Part shown: piece by piece, positions 16,329 through 25,195 of the stretch
How positions within the stretch are numbered: position 1 is the first letter of the stretch
How the letters are laid out: every line of letters begins with the position of its first letter
NCBI RefSeq assembly: GCF_002215035.1
Contig: NZ_NKFP01000001.1
Coordinates: 186,001-250,000, forward strand
From: Leptolyngbya ohadii IS1
Lineage (GTDB): Bacteria > Cyanobacteriota > Cyanobacteriia > Elainellales > Elainellaceae
Direction: 5' to 3'
Length of the DNA: 64,000 nucleotides
Notes under the pieces: generated by a model
Told to the model about the DNA's origin: nothing
Databases searched by the model: none
What the model saw: the letters and a program-made list of their open reading frames with translations, nothing else
Made by a program: the position numbers and the translations under genes

Positions 16329-17728
16329 AGTGCAACACTCGCAGTAGATGAATTAATAGATGAACTAGCAGACGAATTAGCAGACAAGTTGTTAGAATGC
16401 GTCACAAAACCAGAATTAGCAGAAAGTTCAAGATGCTCGCGCAGCGTTGTTCCCGTATATTCTTGACGAAACAACCCCCGCTGCTGAAGTAAAGGAATAA
16501 CGGACTGGACAAACTCGGTAAACGAACCGGGCAGATGAGCCGGAGAAATGACAAATCCATCGCAAGCCTGAGCGGTAAACCAGAGTTCAAGCCGGTCGGC
16601 AATTTGCTCTGGAGTTCCTGCGATCTGGGGAACCAGCACACTCGTCCCATAACGTCTGCCAATCTCTGCGAGGGGAACGGCTTCGTGGCGGCTTAACTGC
16701 TTGACCAGATCGAACATACTTCGCATTCCCTCGACGGTTTCTACCTGAAGCGACTGATCGAGGGAATATTGAGATAAATCGACATTGAGATGACTTGCTA
16801 GCGTAGACAGCCCTACTAGCGGATGGATCAGGCTGTTGTGCAGAGCTTGTCTTTCGAGGGCGATCGCCTCAGTTTCGCCAATAAACGGCATGATTGCCAG
16901 CAGAATCTTACAGTCCTCCGATCGCCGCCCATACTGCGTCAAACGGGATTTAACGTCGCGATAGAATGTCTGTCCCTGCTCGATCGTCGGCTGAATCGTA
17001 AAAATCACTTCTGCCCAACGCGCCGCAAATTCCCTGCCCCGACCGGATGCGCCTGCCTGGATAATTACCGGATGCTGCTGCGGGCTGCGAGGCACATTCA
17101 GCGGACCTCGACAGGTAAACCACTCCCCCTCGTGATCCACATAGTTCACCTTATTGGGATCAGCAAATTCTCCTTTGTCTCGATCGAGAATCAGCGCATC
17201 CTTCTCCCAACTATTCCAAAGCTTGTGCGTGACCTCTAGAAATTCATCTGCCCGATCGTAGCGGCGATCGTGTTCCAGATGTTCTTTTAATCCAAAATTT
17301 TGTGCCTCCGCATCGTTCACGGAAGTCACCACGTTCCAGGCAGATCGCCCTTCGGTTAACTGATCCAGCGTCGCAAAAGTGCGGGCAACCTGATAGGGAT
17401 GGTAGTACGTGGTCGATCGCGTTGCGCCCAAGCCAATTCGCTCAGTCCTTGCTGCCATCATTGCCAGAAGCGGCACAGGATCAAGCCGAACCGCATCCTG
17501 ATCCCCATACCGTACTCCCACCTGAAAATCCCGCCCATAGGCATCAGAAATGGCAAGCCGATCGGCAAAAAAGACCAGATCGAACTTGCCCTGCTCCAGA
17601 ATTTCGGCAATGCGCTGATAGTAGCGGGGGCTAAGAAAATCCGGATCGGTTTCAGGATGCCGCCAAAGTGCATGACTATGGGCAACGGCTCCGGCAATTA
17701 AAAAGGCAGCAAGGTGAATCTGTCCCAT
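16325..17728 (-). CDS. LLM-class flavin-dependent monooxygenase (NtaA/SnaA/DszA-type)
   Basis: 467 residues from ATG at 17728, which is 14 bases after the previous gene's stop; longer upstream reading is only an open frame inside that gene. The start H-L-A-A-F-L, the block A-L-W-R-H-P-E-T-D-P-D-F, then F-F-A-D-R-L-A-I, and the C-terminal H-P-V-I-I-Q-A-G-A-S-G-R-G-R-E-F-A-A are typical of NtaA/SoxA/DszA proteins. These use FMNH2 and oxygen to open sulfone or polyamine-carboxylate substrates. Beside a DszC/SfnB-like enzyme and a sulfonate importer, a sulfone or sulfonate substrate is likely. Reduced FMN could come from SsuE at 21996-22556. Confidence 0.85.
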   Translation of the reverse strand: MGQIHLAAFLIAGAVAHSHALWRHPETDPDFLSPRYYQRIAEILEQGKFDLVFFADRLAISDAYGRDFQVGVRYGDQDAVRLDPVPLLAMMAARTERIGLGATRSTTYYHPYQVARTFATLDQLTEGRSAWNVVTSVNDAEAQNFGLKEHLEHDRRYDRADEFLEVTHKLWNSWEKDALILDRDKGEFADPNKVNYVDHEGEWFTCRGPLNVPRSPQQHPVIIQAGASGRGREFAARWAEVIFTIQPTIEQGQTFYRDVKSRLTQYGRRSEDCKILLAIMPFIGETEAIALERQALHNSLIHPLVGLSTLASHLNVDLSQYSLDQSLQVETVEGMRSMFDLVKQLSRHEAVPLAEIGRRYGTSVLVPQIAGTPEQIADRLELWFTAQACDGFVISPAHLPGSFTEFVQSVIPLLQQRGLFRQEYTGTTLREHLELSANSGFVTHSNNLSANSSASSSINSSTASVAL

Positions 17729-17742
17729 AGCAATAGAAGCAG

Positions 17743-18927
17743 CTACGAATAAAAGTCTGGAATGGGAAGTCGATCGTTCAACGCCCAGTCGCCGATTGCT
17801 TTCACTTTGTAATCCACTGGATCGTGCAGCGTGAATGTGCGAAGATTTCGCCAGTAGCGATCGAATCCATAACGAGAAGCGGTCGATCGCGTTCCCATCA
17901 CATCGAAGATTTTGCTGGTCAGCTCTAATCCCAATTTGGTAACAAAGGCTTTGGCGGTGGCAATGGCGATTGCACATTCTCCCCGTTCGGCGGCAGTGAG
18001 ATTTTCCTGTTTCTCCCAGGCGGTTTGGACAAGCTGGGTGGCGCGATCGGTCAGAAGAGTGGCAGCTTCCAGATTCATCCACATTTCGCCGTAGTGCTGA
18101 AGAATGTAGGGATCTTCGGTTGCCTTGTCAACGCCAGAGGTAAGCCAAGCGCGGGTGCTGGTTTGGGTATATTCTTTTGCAGCGGCAAACGCCCCTAAAG
18201 TAATGCCCAGGTAGATATTCGTGAAGGTAATCTGGGTTAAACAGGAGCGAAAGGTTTTGAAGATAGCGCGATCGGGATCGGGAGTCAGAATCTCATCGGC
18301 TGCAAGGAATACGTGGTTGAACGTAATACTGCCGCTGTCAGTCTGCCGCTGTCCCATGTTGTCCCAATCCTGATTCACCGTGACCCCCTCTCGCTGGGTG
18401 GGGACGATCGCAATCCGGAAACCCTCAACGCCGTCCTGCACGGTACTAACCGGAATCAAATCAGAATCAATCGAACCGGAACAGAAACTCTTCACGCCGT
18501 TGACGCGAAAATGATCGCCTTCGGGAGTCAGAATTACCCTGCGATCGAGCGGATTAAACCCATTGCACCAGATCCAGTTATTCTTTGCAGTCAGGCTGTA
18601 ATAGCGTTTGCCCTGCTCAATACTGCCAAAGATATGCGGGGAAGCAACCCCCAGATGGTGATAGGAAAAAATGTGAGCGATCGAGCTATCGACTGCGGCA
18701 AACTTGCGGGTAATCTGCATTACCGTGTCCCACCCTTGCCCCAATCCCCCGTACTCCTGCGGAATAATTAGCCCCAGCAAACCGCTTTCCCGCAAACGAT
18801 TGCGCTCTGCCAGTGGAGTTCCGCCTGCCTTATCCCGTTCGATCGCGGTTTGGGCAAATTCGGCGGCAAGGGCTTCGGCTTGGGCGAGGTAGTCGGCAGT
18901 GGTGGACTTGGGAGGGAGAAGTTGCAT
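17743..18927 (-). CDS. SfnB/DszC-like acyl-CoA-dehydrogenase-fold flavoprotein
   Basis: 394 residues with the acyl-CoA dehydrogenase layout: N-terminal helices to about 120 (L-L-G-L-I-I-P-Q-E-Y-G-G-L-G-Q-G), a beta domain at about 125-225 (G-x-x-F-R-V-N-G-V-K-S-F-C-S-G) and C-terminal helices. No acyl-CoA catalytic Glu motif is apparent. In this subgroup (SfnB, DszC) the fold serves as an FMNH2-dependent monooxygenase for organosulfur compounds under sulfate limitation. Pairing with the LLM monooxygenase 14 bases downstream mirrors DszC-DszA. Exact substrate unknown. Confidence 0.82.
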   Translation of the reverse strand: MQLLPPKSTTADYLAQAEALAAEFAQTAIERDKAGGTPLAERNRLRESGLLGLIIPQEYGGLGQGWDTVMQITRKFAAVDSSIAHIFSYHHLGVASPHIFGSIEQGKRYYSLTAKNNWIWCNGFNPLDRRVILTPEGDHFRVNGVKSFCSGSIDSDLIPVSTVQDGVEGFRIAIVPTQREGVTVNQDWDNMGQRQTDSGSITFNHVFLAADEILTPDPDRAIFKTFRSCLTQITFTNIYLGITLGAFAAAKEYTQTSTRAWLTSGVDKATEDPYILQHYGEMWMNLEAATLLTDRATQLVQTAWEKQENLTAAERGECAIAIATAKAFVTKLGLELTSKIFDVMGTRSTASRYGFDRYWRNLRTFTLHDPVDYKVKAIGDWALNDRLPIPDFYS

Positions 18928-19032
18928 AGCAGTGAAGGATAAAGGGCTGTGGGTGCGGGTCTTGCGGTCGCCATTCGATTGTTCGATCGGGTCTGCTTAA
19001 CCTGCCCGTACAGTGAGGATATCAAGGGAAAA

Positions 19033-19818
19033 TTAGAAGATAGATTGGGTGAGAGGAAAATTAATTGAGGGTTTGACGGATGGGAGGTCTTCGAGGGAAA
19101 GATCCAGCTCAGCGAGCAGACGTTCTTTCCAGTGCTGGAGGTCGGGTTCAGTCCGTTTGCGGGGACGAGGGAGACCTAGCCTAAATTCTCGGTGGATTCG
19201 TCCGGGATTGCCGCGCATCACAATAATGCGATCGCTCATTACCAGAGCTTCTTCCACATCATGCGTGACGAAAATCAGCGTCGGACGGTCTTCGCTCCAG
19301 ATGTGCAGCAGGTGATCCTGAAGCTTCATGCGGGTAAAGGCATCCAGAGCACTAAACGGCTCATCCAGCAGCAGGATCGAAGGCTGAGTCACCAGGGCAC
19401 GGGCGATCGCCACTCTCTGAGCCATGCCACCCGAAAGCTGACGCGGTAGAGCCTGGGCGAATTCAGTGAGTCCCACTTTTGCCAGCGTTGAGGCAACCCG
19501 GTGCGTTTGCTGGTCACGAGTCATCTTTTCCAGACCAAACCGCACATTGTCCCAAACGGTGAGCCAGGGCATCAGGCGAGGTTCCTGGAAAATAATGCCG
19601 ACTTCCGGATGAGGAGCAGCGATCGTCTCATGGTCGATCGAAACCGTCCCGGTGGTGGGGTGATCCAGTCCGGCAATCAGGCGCAGCAGGGTACTTTTGC
19701 CGCAGCCGCTCGTTCCAATCAGGCTGACGATTTCTCCAGGCTGAATTTGAAGGTTCAGATTGTCCAGCGCAATGAACCCATTTTTAAATCGCTTGTAGAC
19801 GTTCTCGATCCGCAGCAT
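19033..19818 (-). CDS. ssuB: Sulfonate ABC transporter ATP-binding protein (SsuB type, set 2)
   Basis: 261 residues. Walker A (G-T-S-G-C-G-K-S-T) near 38, Q-loop F-Q-E-P-R-L-M-P-W, signature L-S-G-G-M-A-Q-R, Walker B (L-L-L-D-E-P) and V-T-H-D-V-E-E-A are intact. The L-S-G-G-M-A-Q-R wording differs from set 1 (L-S-G-G-Q-R-Q-R), so the two ATPases are paralogues rather than a fresh duplication. It follows its permease gene after a 69-base spacer holding a tandem repeat, and is 105 bases ahead of the SfnB/DszC-like gene. Confidence 0.88.
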   Translation of the reverse strand: MLRIENVYKRFKNGFIALDNLNLQIQPGEIVSLIGTSGCGKSTLLRLIAGLDHPTTGTVSIDHETIAAPHPEVGIIFQEPRLMPWLTVWDNVRFGLEKMTRDQQTHRVASTLAKVGLTEFAQALPRQLSGGMAQRVAIARALVTQPSILLLDEPFSALDAFTRMKLQDHLLHIWSEDRPTLIFVTHDVEEALVMSDRIIVMRGNPGRIHREFRLGLPRPRKRTEPDLQHWKERLLAELDLSLEDLPSVKPSINFPLTQSIF

Positions 19819-19829
19819 TGTCTGAGTTG

Positions 19830-19875
19830 CCTTTTATCTAAACCTTTTATCTAAACCTTTTATCTAAACCTTTTG
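19830..19875. repeat. 13-bp tandem repeat between permease and ATPase genes
   Basis: Three exact copies of CCTTTTATCTAAA plus a partial fourth (CCTTTTG) fill the spacer between the set-2 permease and ATPase genes. Copy-number change here would alter the intra-operon spacing. Confidence 0.85.
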
Positions 19876-19887
19876 CCCGGAAGTAAA

Positions 19888-20712
19888 TTACGACTGGGAA
19901 AGATAGGAATCCTGCCAGCCTAAGAACCGTTTCCCGATCGCCGCTAACAAAACATCCGTCAATTTGCCGCAAACCGCAAACAGCAGAATACTGGCGATAA
20001 TAATGTCCGGTCGTCCAGTCGTCTGCCCATCGACCAGCAAATAGCCCAGTCCGCTGCTGGCTCCCATAATTTCTGCCGCGACGACAAACATCCAGCCCAG
20101 TCCTAATCCGCTTCGCAGTCCCACCACGTAGGTCGGTAGCGTTGCAGGCATGAACACGCGCCAGATAAGTTTGAGCTGGCTGAGCCGATAAACTTTTCCG
20201 ACTTCGACTAATTTGCGATCGACGTGCTGAATTCCCGTCATCAAATTGAGATACACGGGAAAGAATACGCCTACCGCAATCAGGGCAATCTTGGAAGATT
20301 CATAGATGCCCAGCCAGAGGATAAATAGAGGAACCCAGGCGAGGGAAGGAATATTCCGCAATGCCTGAAGCAGAGGATCAAGCAAACGATAAGCCGTCCG
20401 AGAATAGCCCGTGATTGCTCCCAGAATCGTTGCCGCGAATGCCCCCAGGAAAAATCCCAGGAATACCCGGTAGAACGTGACGGCAATATGCTCAAACAGT
20501 TCTCCCGATGCCGCCAGACCCAGCAGCGTTGATGCGATTGTAGAAGGTGCAGGCAACAAATTTGGAGGAAAGATGCCAGTCTTTGAGAAAATCTCCCAGA
20601 GGACGAGCAGAATTGCCGGAATGAGCAGTCCCACCCATCTGCTGGAAGAGGATCGACTTTGAGAGGGAACTCGGTTGAAAACGCGCAGTGCTGGCGCAGC
20701 AAGACGATTCAT
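19888..20712 (-). CDS. ssuC: Sulfonate ABC transporter permease (SsuC type, set 2)
   Basis: 274 residues, six hydrophobic spans after a Ser/Arg-rich cytoplasmic start. Coupling segment G-I-Q-H-V-D-R-K-L-V-E-V-G-K-V-Y-R-L-S with V-F-M-P-A-T-L-P-T-Y matches the SsuC/TauC family. It lies 22 bases after its SsuA gene. Together with 19033-19818 and 20735-21805 it makes the second complete importer of the cluster. Confidence 0.88.
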   Translation of the reverse strand: MNRLAAPALRVFNRVPSQSRSSSSRWVGLLIPAILLVLWEIFSKTGIFPPNLLPAPSTIASTLLGLAASGELFEHIAVTFYRVFLGFFLGAFAATILGAITGYSRTAYRLLDPLLQALRNIPSLAWVPLFILWLGIYESSKIALIAVGVFFPVYLNLMTGIQHVDRKLVEVGKVYRLSQLKLIWRVFMPATLPTYVVGLRSGLGLGWMFVVAAEIMGASSGLGYLLVDGQTTGRPDIIIASILLFAVCGKLTDVLLAAIGKRFLGWQDSYLSQS

Positions 20713-20734
20713 GAAGTAGACCTAGTGAGGGTTC

Positions 20735-21805
20735 CTAAGACTTAACCACCTTTTTGACAAACTCTGGATCGATCAAATCCGTTGCCACCTGTTCCACATT
20801 GACCGAAGGCTGAATGACGCCACTCTTCTTCAGCACATCTCCGGCAGCAGTAATCACAGTTTTCTGACTATCGCCGATCGCCGAATCTGATAAATCGGTT
20901 CGCTCAAGCTGCTTTGCCGCTACCGTATCGCTGAGTTTGGCTTCTTTTGCCAGGATTGCCTTCAACTCGTTTGGATTGTCGATCGCCCAGAGTCGTGCCT
21001 TTTCGTAAGCGCCAATAACTCGCTCTACGTACACAGGATATTCCTGAGCAAATGCCTCCCTCACGTTCAGAATGCCCTGACTGATAAAGTTCGGATTACG
21101 ATAGAACAGGCGAGATCCTGTCTCTAACTCGGTTTTTGCCATGTGGGGATCGAGTCCTGCCCAGGCATCCACATCACCCCGTTCCAGAGCTGCCCGACCG
21201 TCTGCGTGCTGAAGCGGCACTAGCTCAATATCTTTCTCGGAAAGTCCGACTTCATCCAGGGCGCGGAGTAAAAAGATGTAGGGATCGGTTCCTTTTGTTG
21301 CAGCAACTCGCTTCCCTTTTAAATCCTCAACTTTGTTAATCGGAGAGTCCGATCGCGTTACCAGAGCCGTCCATTCTGGCTTCGAATAAACGTACACTGC
21401 TTTAATCGGATTTCCATTCGCTTTACCCAGCAGTGAAGCTGCCCCAGCGGTCGATCCAAAATCGATACTGCGGCTATTCAGGAATTCCAGGGCTTTGTTG
21501 CTGCCGACGCTCTGCGTCCACTCAACTTTGACGTTATCCTTCGCCAAATCCTCCTCCAGCCAGCCCTTTTCTTTCAGAACCAGGCTCACTGGATTGTAAT
21601 AAGCGTAGTCTACTTTAACCGTGTCAGGCTTAGCGGCAGTGGGGCTACTATTGGCAGGCGTTTGAGCCGTTTGGCTACTGCAACTGCTAACGACTAGCAC
21701 CAAACTCAGCGCAACAGAGAACAGAGCGGCAAATCCAGGAAGATTTTTAGCCGTAAATCGGCGCAGGATTGCCTTGAGATTTGGAAAGGAGCTGAATGTT
21801 TTCAT
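20735..21805 (-). CDS. ssuA: Sulfonate ABC transporter substrate-binding lipoprotein (SsuA type, set 2)
   Basis: 356 residues. Signal peptide with lipobox V-V-S-S-C near residue 42, then V-D-Y-A-Y-Y-N-P-V-S-L-V-L. Motifs S-I-D-F-G-S-T-A-G-A-A near 112, V-T-R-S-D-S-P-I-N near 150, G-K-R-V-A-A-T-K-G-T near 165 and V-D-A-W-A-G-L-D-P near 212 match SsuA. The A-G-L-D-P ending instead of W-D-P-F separates it from the other three binding proteins and suggests its own ligand. A 190-base spacer holding a dispersed repeat separates it from ssuE, so it may have its own promoter. Confidence 0.87.
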   Translation of the reverse strand: MKTFSSFPNLKAILRRFTAKNLPGFAALFSVALSLVLVVSSCSSQTAQTPANSSPTAAKPDTVKVDYAYYNPVSLVLKEKGWLEEDLAKDNVKVEWTQSVGSNKALEFLNSRSIDFGSTAGAASLLGKANGNPIKAVYVYSKPEWTALVTRSDSPINKVEDLKGKRVAATKGTDPYIFLLRALDEVGLSEKDIELVPLQHADGRAALERGDVDAWAGLDPHMAKTELETGSRLFYRNPNFISQGILNVREAFAQEYPVYVERVIGAYEKARLWAIDNPNELKAILAKEAKLSDTVAAKQLERTDLSDSAIGDSQKTVITAAGDVLKKSGVIQPSVNVEQVATDLIDPEFVKKVVKS

Positions 21806-21870
21806 GGAGGACGATCGAATAGATGAAGTAGGGAACTAAAGGGGATAGTTGAGGTGTGTTAGAGATCCTG

Positions 21871-21979
21871 TGTTGCTCCCTAAATCCCCCAAATATTCTT
21901 TGCCACGCTTGAAGCGCGAGGGGGACTTTGAAATAGAAGACTGATTCCCCCCAGAATTGGGGGGCTAGGGGGGCGGTTC
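21871..21979. repeat. Dispersed C-rich/G-rich repeat, second copy
   Basis: Shares with the interior of 7574-7754 the blocks GCTCCCTAAATCCCCCAA, GGGGACTTTGAAAT and CCCCCCAGAATTGGGGGG followed by AGGGGGGCG, but lacks the CGTTGCTGAAT ends and has a different centre (GCCACGCTTGAAGCGCGAG). It is a non-coding dispersed repeat common to both spacers, probably folding as a long hairpin. Confidence 0.7.
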
Positions 21980-21995
21980 GGATCACAAGAGCTAT

Positions 21996-22556
21996 TTAAC
22001 GACCTGCACCCACCGCAAATCGACTAGGCTGAACGATCGAAATCAGTTCATACACCGAATTCTGCAAACGCTGTTCAATCTCGCTGTCGATAAACTGGTA
22101 CTCGCCGCTGTCCTGCTTCTGCAACTGCGAATCGACAATGTACACGCCTGCGAGAATCGTTCTTGCCCCCAGTGCTGAAAGAATCGGTTTCAGCGCATAG
22201 TCGATCGATAAAAGATGGGCGATCGTGCCTCCCGTGGCGATCGGAAGAACCACCTTACCGGAAAAAGCAGTCTGCGGCAACAGATCAAGTAACGCTTTAA
22301 GAACGCCCGTGTAGGCAGCTTTGTACACTGGAGTTGAAACAATCACAGCATCAGCAGATTCGATCGCCCCAACAACCTGTTTAATATCAGGATGATCAAA
22401 CTGGGCAAACAGCAGAGCTTCCGCGTTGATATCTCGAACCGAAATAATCTGATGCTCGATCGATTCCCGATTGAAAATCTTTTGAGCATACTCCAGAACC
22501 GCATAAGTCCGCGACGGATGAGCCGGACTCCCACCAATTAAAACAACCTTTGGCAT
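21996..22556 (-). CDS. ssuE: NAD(P)H-dependent FMN reductase SsuE
   Basis: 186 residues of the flavodoxin-like fold. The FMN phosphate loop G-G-S-P-A-H-P-S-R-T near 8-17 and the S-T-P-V-Y-K-A-A-Y-T-G-V-L-K-A-L-L-D segment near 94-111 are the SsuE signature. It reduces FMN and passes FMNH2 to SsuD and probably to the two other flavin monooxygenases in the cluster. It lies 21 bases behind ssuD. The order ssuA-D-E is followed by the second transporter set. Confidence 0.9.
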   Translation of the reverse strand: MPKVVLIGGSPAHPSRTYAVLEYAQKIFNRESIEHQIISVRDINAEALLFAQFDHPDIKQVVGAIESADAVIVSTPVYKAAYTGVLKALLDLLPQTAFSGKVVLPIATGGTIAHLLSIDYALKPILSALGARTILAGVYIVDSQLQKQDSGEYQFIDSEIEQRLQNSVYELISIVQPSRFAVGAGR

Positions 22557-22577
22557 ACAAACAACTCCTGAAATTTT

Positions 22578-23714
22578 CTAGCTCGGACTGACCGGAATCC
22601 TATCGTTCGCAATAATCTCCCCGATCGGGCTCATATAGCGGCTGGGAGCCAACTGCGGCACATTCTCCAGTGGCAGCTTTGGAAAGACGAGTTCGGCAAA
22701 GCGATATGCCTCTTCCAAATGGGGATAGCCGGACAGCACAAAGGTATCGATGCCCAGATCGGCATATTCCTGCATTCGTGCTGCGATCGTATCCGGATCG
22801 CCCACCAGCGCCGTACCCGCGCCCCCGCGCACCAGACCCACGCCTGCCCAGAGATTAGGACTGACCTCCAGGTTTTCGCGTTTGCCGTTGTGAAGCTGCA
22901 TCATCCGGCGTTGCCCTTCCGACTCGGCTTTACCCAGGGCTGCCTGTGCGGCTGCGATCGTCTGGTCGTCCAGATGCTTAATTAGATCATTGGCGGCATC
23001 CCATGCCTGCGAGTTTGTTTCGCGAGCGATAACGTGCAGACGAATGCCAAAGCGAAGGGTACGCCCCTGCTCTGCTGCCAATTGCTTTACTTCATTAATC
23101 TTTTCTGCGACCTGTGCAGGCGGTTCCCCCCAGGTAAGATACAGATCAACGTGCTTGGCAGCAACCTGTTTTGCGATCGCAGAAGATCCGCCAAAATAGA
23201 GCGGTGGATAGGGTGGCTGTACGGGAGGAAACAGCAGCTTCGCATTTTGCACATCCAAGTGCTGTCCCTTAAAATTCACCGTCTCGCCCTGCATCGTCTC
23301 CCGCCAGACCGACAGAAATTCATCCGTCAATTCGTAGCGTTCCGTATGGTTAAGATGCACACCGTCTGCTGCCATCTCGGCTGAGTCTCCACCCGTGACG
23401 ACGTTAATCAGCAACCGACCTTGAGACAGACGATCGAACGTGGCTGCCATCCGTGCTGCAACGCCGGGAGAAGTCAGACCGGGACGAATTGCCACCAGAA
23501 ACTTCATTCGCTTTGTCACCGGGATCAGCGATGCAGCCGTAATCCAGGCGTCCTCACAGGATTTTCCGGTCGGAAGCAGTGCCCCGTAGTAGCCCAGGGA
23601 ATCGATCGCCCCTGCCAACTGGCGCAGATATTCCGGCGTAACGGCTCTACCGCCGATCGATGTGCCAAGATAACGCCCGTCTCCGTGGGTGGGAATAAAC
23701 CAAAGTACATTCAT
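22578..23714 (-). CDS. ssuD: FMNH2-dependent alkanesulfonate monooxygenase SsuD
   Basis: 378 residues from ATG at 23714, which has AAAGGA upstream; an in-frame ATG nine codons earlier lacks one. The N-terminus [16 protein letters not shown] and the blocks S-C-E-D-A-W, N-V-V-T-G-G-D and E-L-T-D-E-F-L are diagnostic of SsuD. It cleaves alkanesulfonates to aldehyde and sulfite. The stop of the SsuA gene lies four bases before its start, and ssuE follows, so capture, cleavage and flavin supply are one unit. Confidence 0.92.
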   Translation of the reverse strand: MNVLWFIPTHGDGRYLGTSIGGRAVTPEYLRQLAGAIDSLGYYGALLPTGKSCEDAWITAASLIPVTKRMKFLVAIRPGLTSPGVAARMAATFDRLSQGRLLINVVTGGDSAEMAADGVHLNHTERYELTDEFLSVWRETMQGETVNFKGQHLDVQNAKLLFPPVQPPYPPLYFGGSSAIAKQVAAKHVDLYLTWGEPPAQVAEKINEVKQLAAEQGRTLRFGIRLHVIARETNSQAWDAANDLIKHLDDQTIAAAQAALGKAESEGQRRMMQLHNGKRENLEVSPNLWAGVGLVRGGAGTALVGDPDTIAARMQEYADLGIDTFVLSGYPHLEEAYRFAELVFPKLPLENVPQLAPSRYMSPIGEIIANDRIPVSPS

Positions 23715-23718
23715 GTTT

Positions 23719-24825
23719 TTATCCTTTCCAAACCGCATCACTAATTTTGATTTGTTTGGGAATCAGCTTTAATTGATAAAACGTATCCGCGATTTGCTGC
23801 TGACCGTCCACCACTTCAGAATCGAGTGGTTTCACACCATATCCCCGTCTTGTTTCCGCCAGATCTAACGCGGCTTTATCGATCTTGAGTTCTGTGGAGA
23901 GGAACTGCGCTACCTCGTTTGAGTTTCCTTCTGCCCAATCGCTAACTTTCGTCAGTTCATCCACAACGGCTTTCGTCAGGGCGGGCTGCTCGCTCGTAAA
24001 CTTCTGCGTAGACAGGAAGAAGCCGCGATTTGCCACGATGCCTTCACCGTCCCGCAGGACTCTTGCCCCGGTCGCTTTTTCCGTCGCCGCAAAGAACGGG
24101 TCCCAAATAACCCACGCATCGACACTGCCTTGCTCAAACGCAGGACGCGCATCACCGGGCGGCAGAAATACAGGTTGGATATCGGTATATTTCAAACCTG
24201 CTTCCTCTAACGCTTTCACCAGCAGGTAATGCACGTTAGAACCTTTGTTCAGCGCCACTCTTTTGCCCTTCAGTTCAGCCACACTTTGAATCGGCGAATC
24301 CTTCCGCACCAGAATCGCTTCTGCGGCTCCACCCAGCGGCTCATAGGCAACATAAACCAGCGGTGCGCCTGCTGCCTGGGCAAAAACGGGTGGCGTTTCT
24401 CCCGTGTAGGCAAAGTCAATGCTGCCGACGTTCAAAGCTTCCAGCATTTGAGGTCCCGCTGCAAACTCATTCCACTCCACGGTTGCCCCCTCGGATTGCA
24501 GGCGCTTTTCCAAATCTCCCTTGCTCTTGAGGAGATTCAAAGCCGTTGCCGATTTTTGATAGCCAATTCGGACAAGTGAACTCGTCGCCGGAGACGCAGG
24601 TGCAGCAGTATTCGTCGCGCTATTGGTGGCAGCGGGAGCCGTGCAGGCAGCGATCGTCAGGCTTAAACCCAAACTTGCTGCCGTCAGTAAAAAGAAGCGT
24701 CGAGAGGTGGAAAGGCGCAGCGAAGAAGCAATTCTCCGATCGGAAAAACTGCCCTGCATGGTTCTGAACAAGCGAGATGCGCCAGAGAAAAGCTTTGCGT
24801 TGAGAAAACTAGAATGTCGCCACAT
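23719..24825 (-). CDS. Sulfonate ABC transporter substrate-binding lipoprotein (SsuA type, ssuDE-linked)
   Basis: 368 residues from 24825; an internal ATG at 24762 (M-Q-G-S-F-S) would also leave a full signal sequence. A twin-arginine-like S-R-R-F-F-L-L-T precedes a hydrophobic core and lipobox I-A-A-C. Motifs [27 protein letters not shown] and [10 protein letters not shown] closely parallel the orphan protein at 8867-9898. First gene of the minus-strand cluster; the palindromic site at 25009-25031 lies about 184 bases upstream and probably controls it. Confidence 0.86.
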   Translation of the reverse strand: MWRHSSFLNAKLFSGASRLFRTMQGSFSDRRIASSLRLSTSRRFFLLTAASLGLSLTIAACTAPAATNSATNTAAPASPATSSLVRIGYQKSATALNLLKSKGDLEKRLQSEGATVEWNEFAAGPQMLEALNVGSIDFAYTGETPPVFAQAAGAPLVYVAYEPLGGAAEAILVRKDSPIQSVAELKGKRVALNKGSNVHYLLVKALEEAGLKYTDIQPVFLPPGDARPAFEQGSVDAWVIWDPFFAATEKATGARVLRDGEGIVANRGFFLSTQKFTSEQPALTKAVVDELTKVSDWAEGNSNEVAQFLSTELKIDKAALDLAETRRGYGVKPLDSEVVDGQQQIADTFYQLKLIPKQIKISDAVWKG

Positions 24826-25008
24826 AGAGGGTTGAAATAGAAGTGTGGAGTGGTGAATGCGAATTCAACGGGTCAAAGCGAGCCAGAGTTTCAGCCGTCT
24901 CTCGTATCTGAATAAGCAGCACCGTGAGTCTTTTTCTGACCAATGATTCCAGTCAAGAAAACCAAGATCTAAGTTGACCTGAGGCAGAGAGGTCTAGAGA
25001 GTTAATCT

Positions 25009-25031
25009 ACGGTAAATTGGTAGGATTACCG
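25009..25031. promoter_or_regulatory. Palindromic operator-like site 1 (CGGTAA-N10-TTACCG type)
   Basis: Read toward the downstream minus-strand gene, the site is CGGTAA, ten bases (TCCTACCAAT), TTACCG, T. It differs from site 2 (29561-29583) at only one of 23 positions. It lies about 184 bases upstream of the first gene of the ssu cluster in an otherwise gene-free spacer (24826-25195). Confidence 0.75.
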
Positions 25032-25195
25032 AGCTTTCTATAAGCAGCACTATGCCACAGTGCAATATGAAATGCAAGTGTTTCTCGATTAGATTTTGTT
25101 TGAAATAGGCATTGAATAATCCCAACTTTTCTATTAACTCCGCAAAATCGACCGGATTAGTCAAATTTTTAATTTTTTGCGTAAGCTATGACAAT

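Noticed and set aside
16325-18082. Longer 585-codon reading of the LLM monooxygenase
   Set aside because: The extra N-terminal 118 codons overlap the SfnB/DszC-like gene in another frame and resemble no family; the ATG at 17728 gives a family-typical start.
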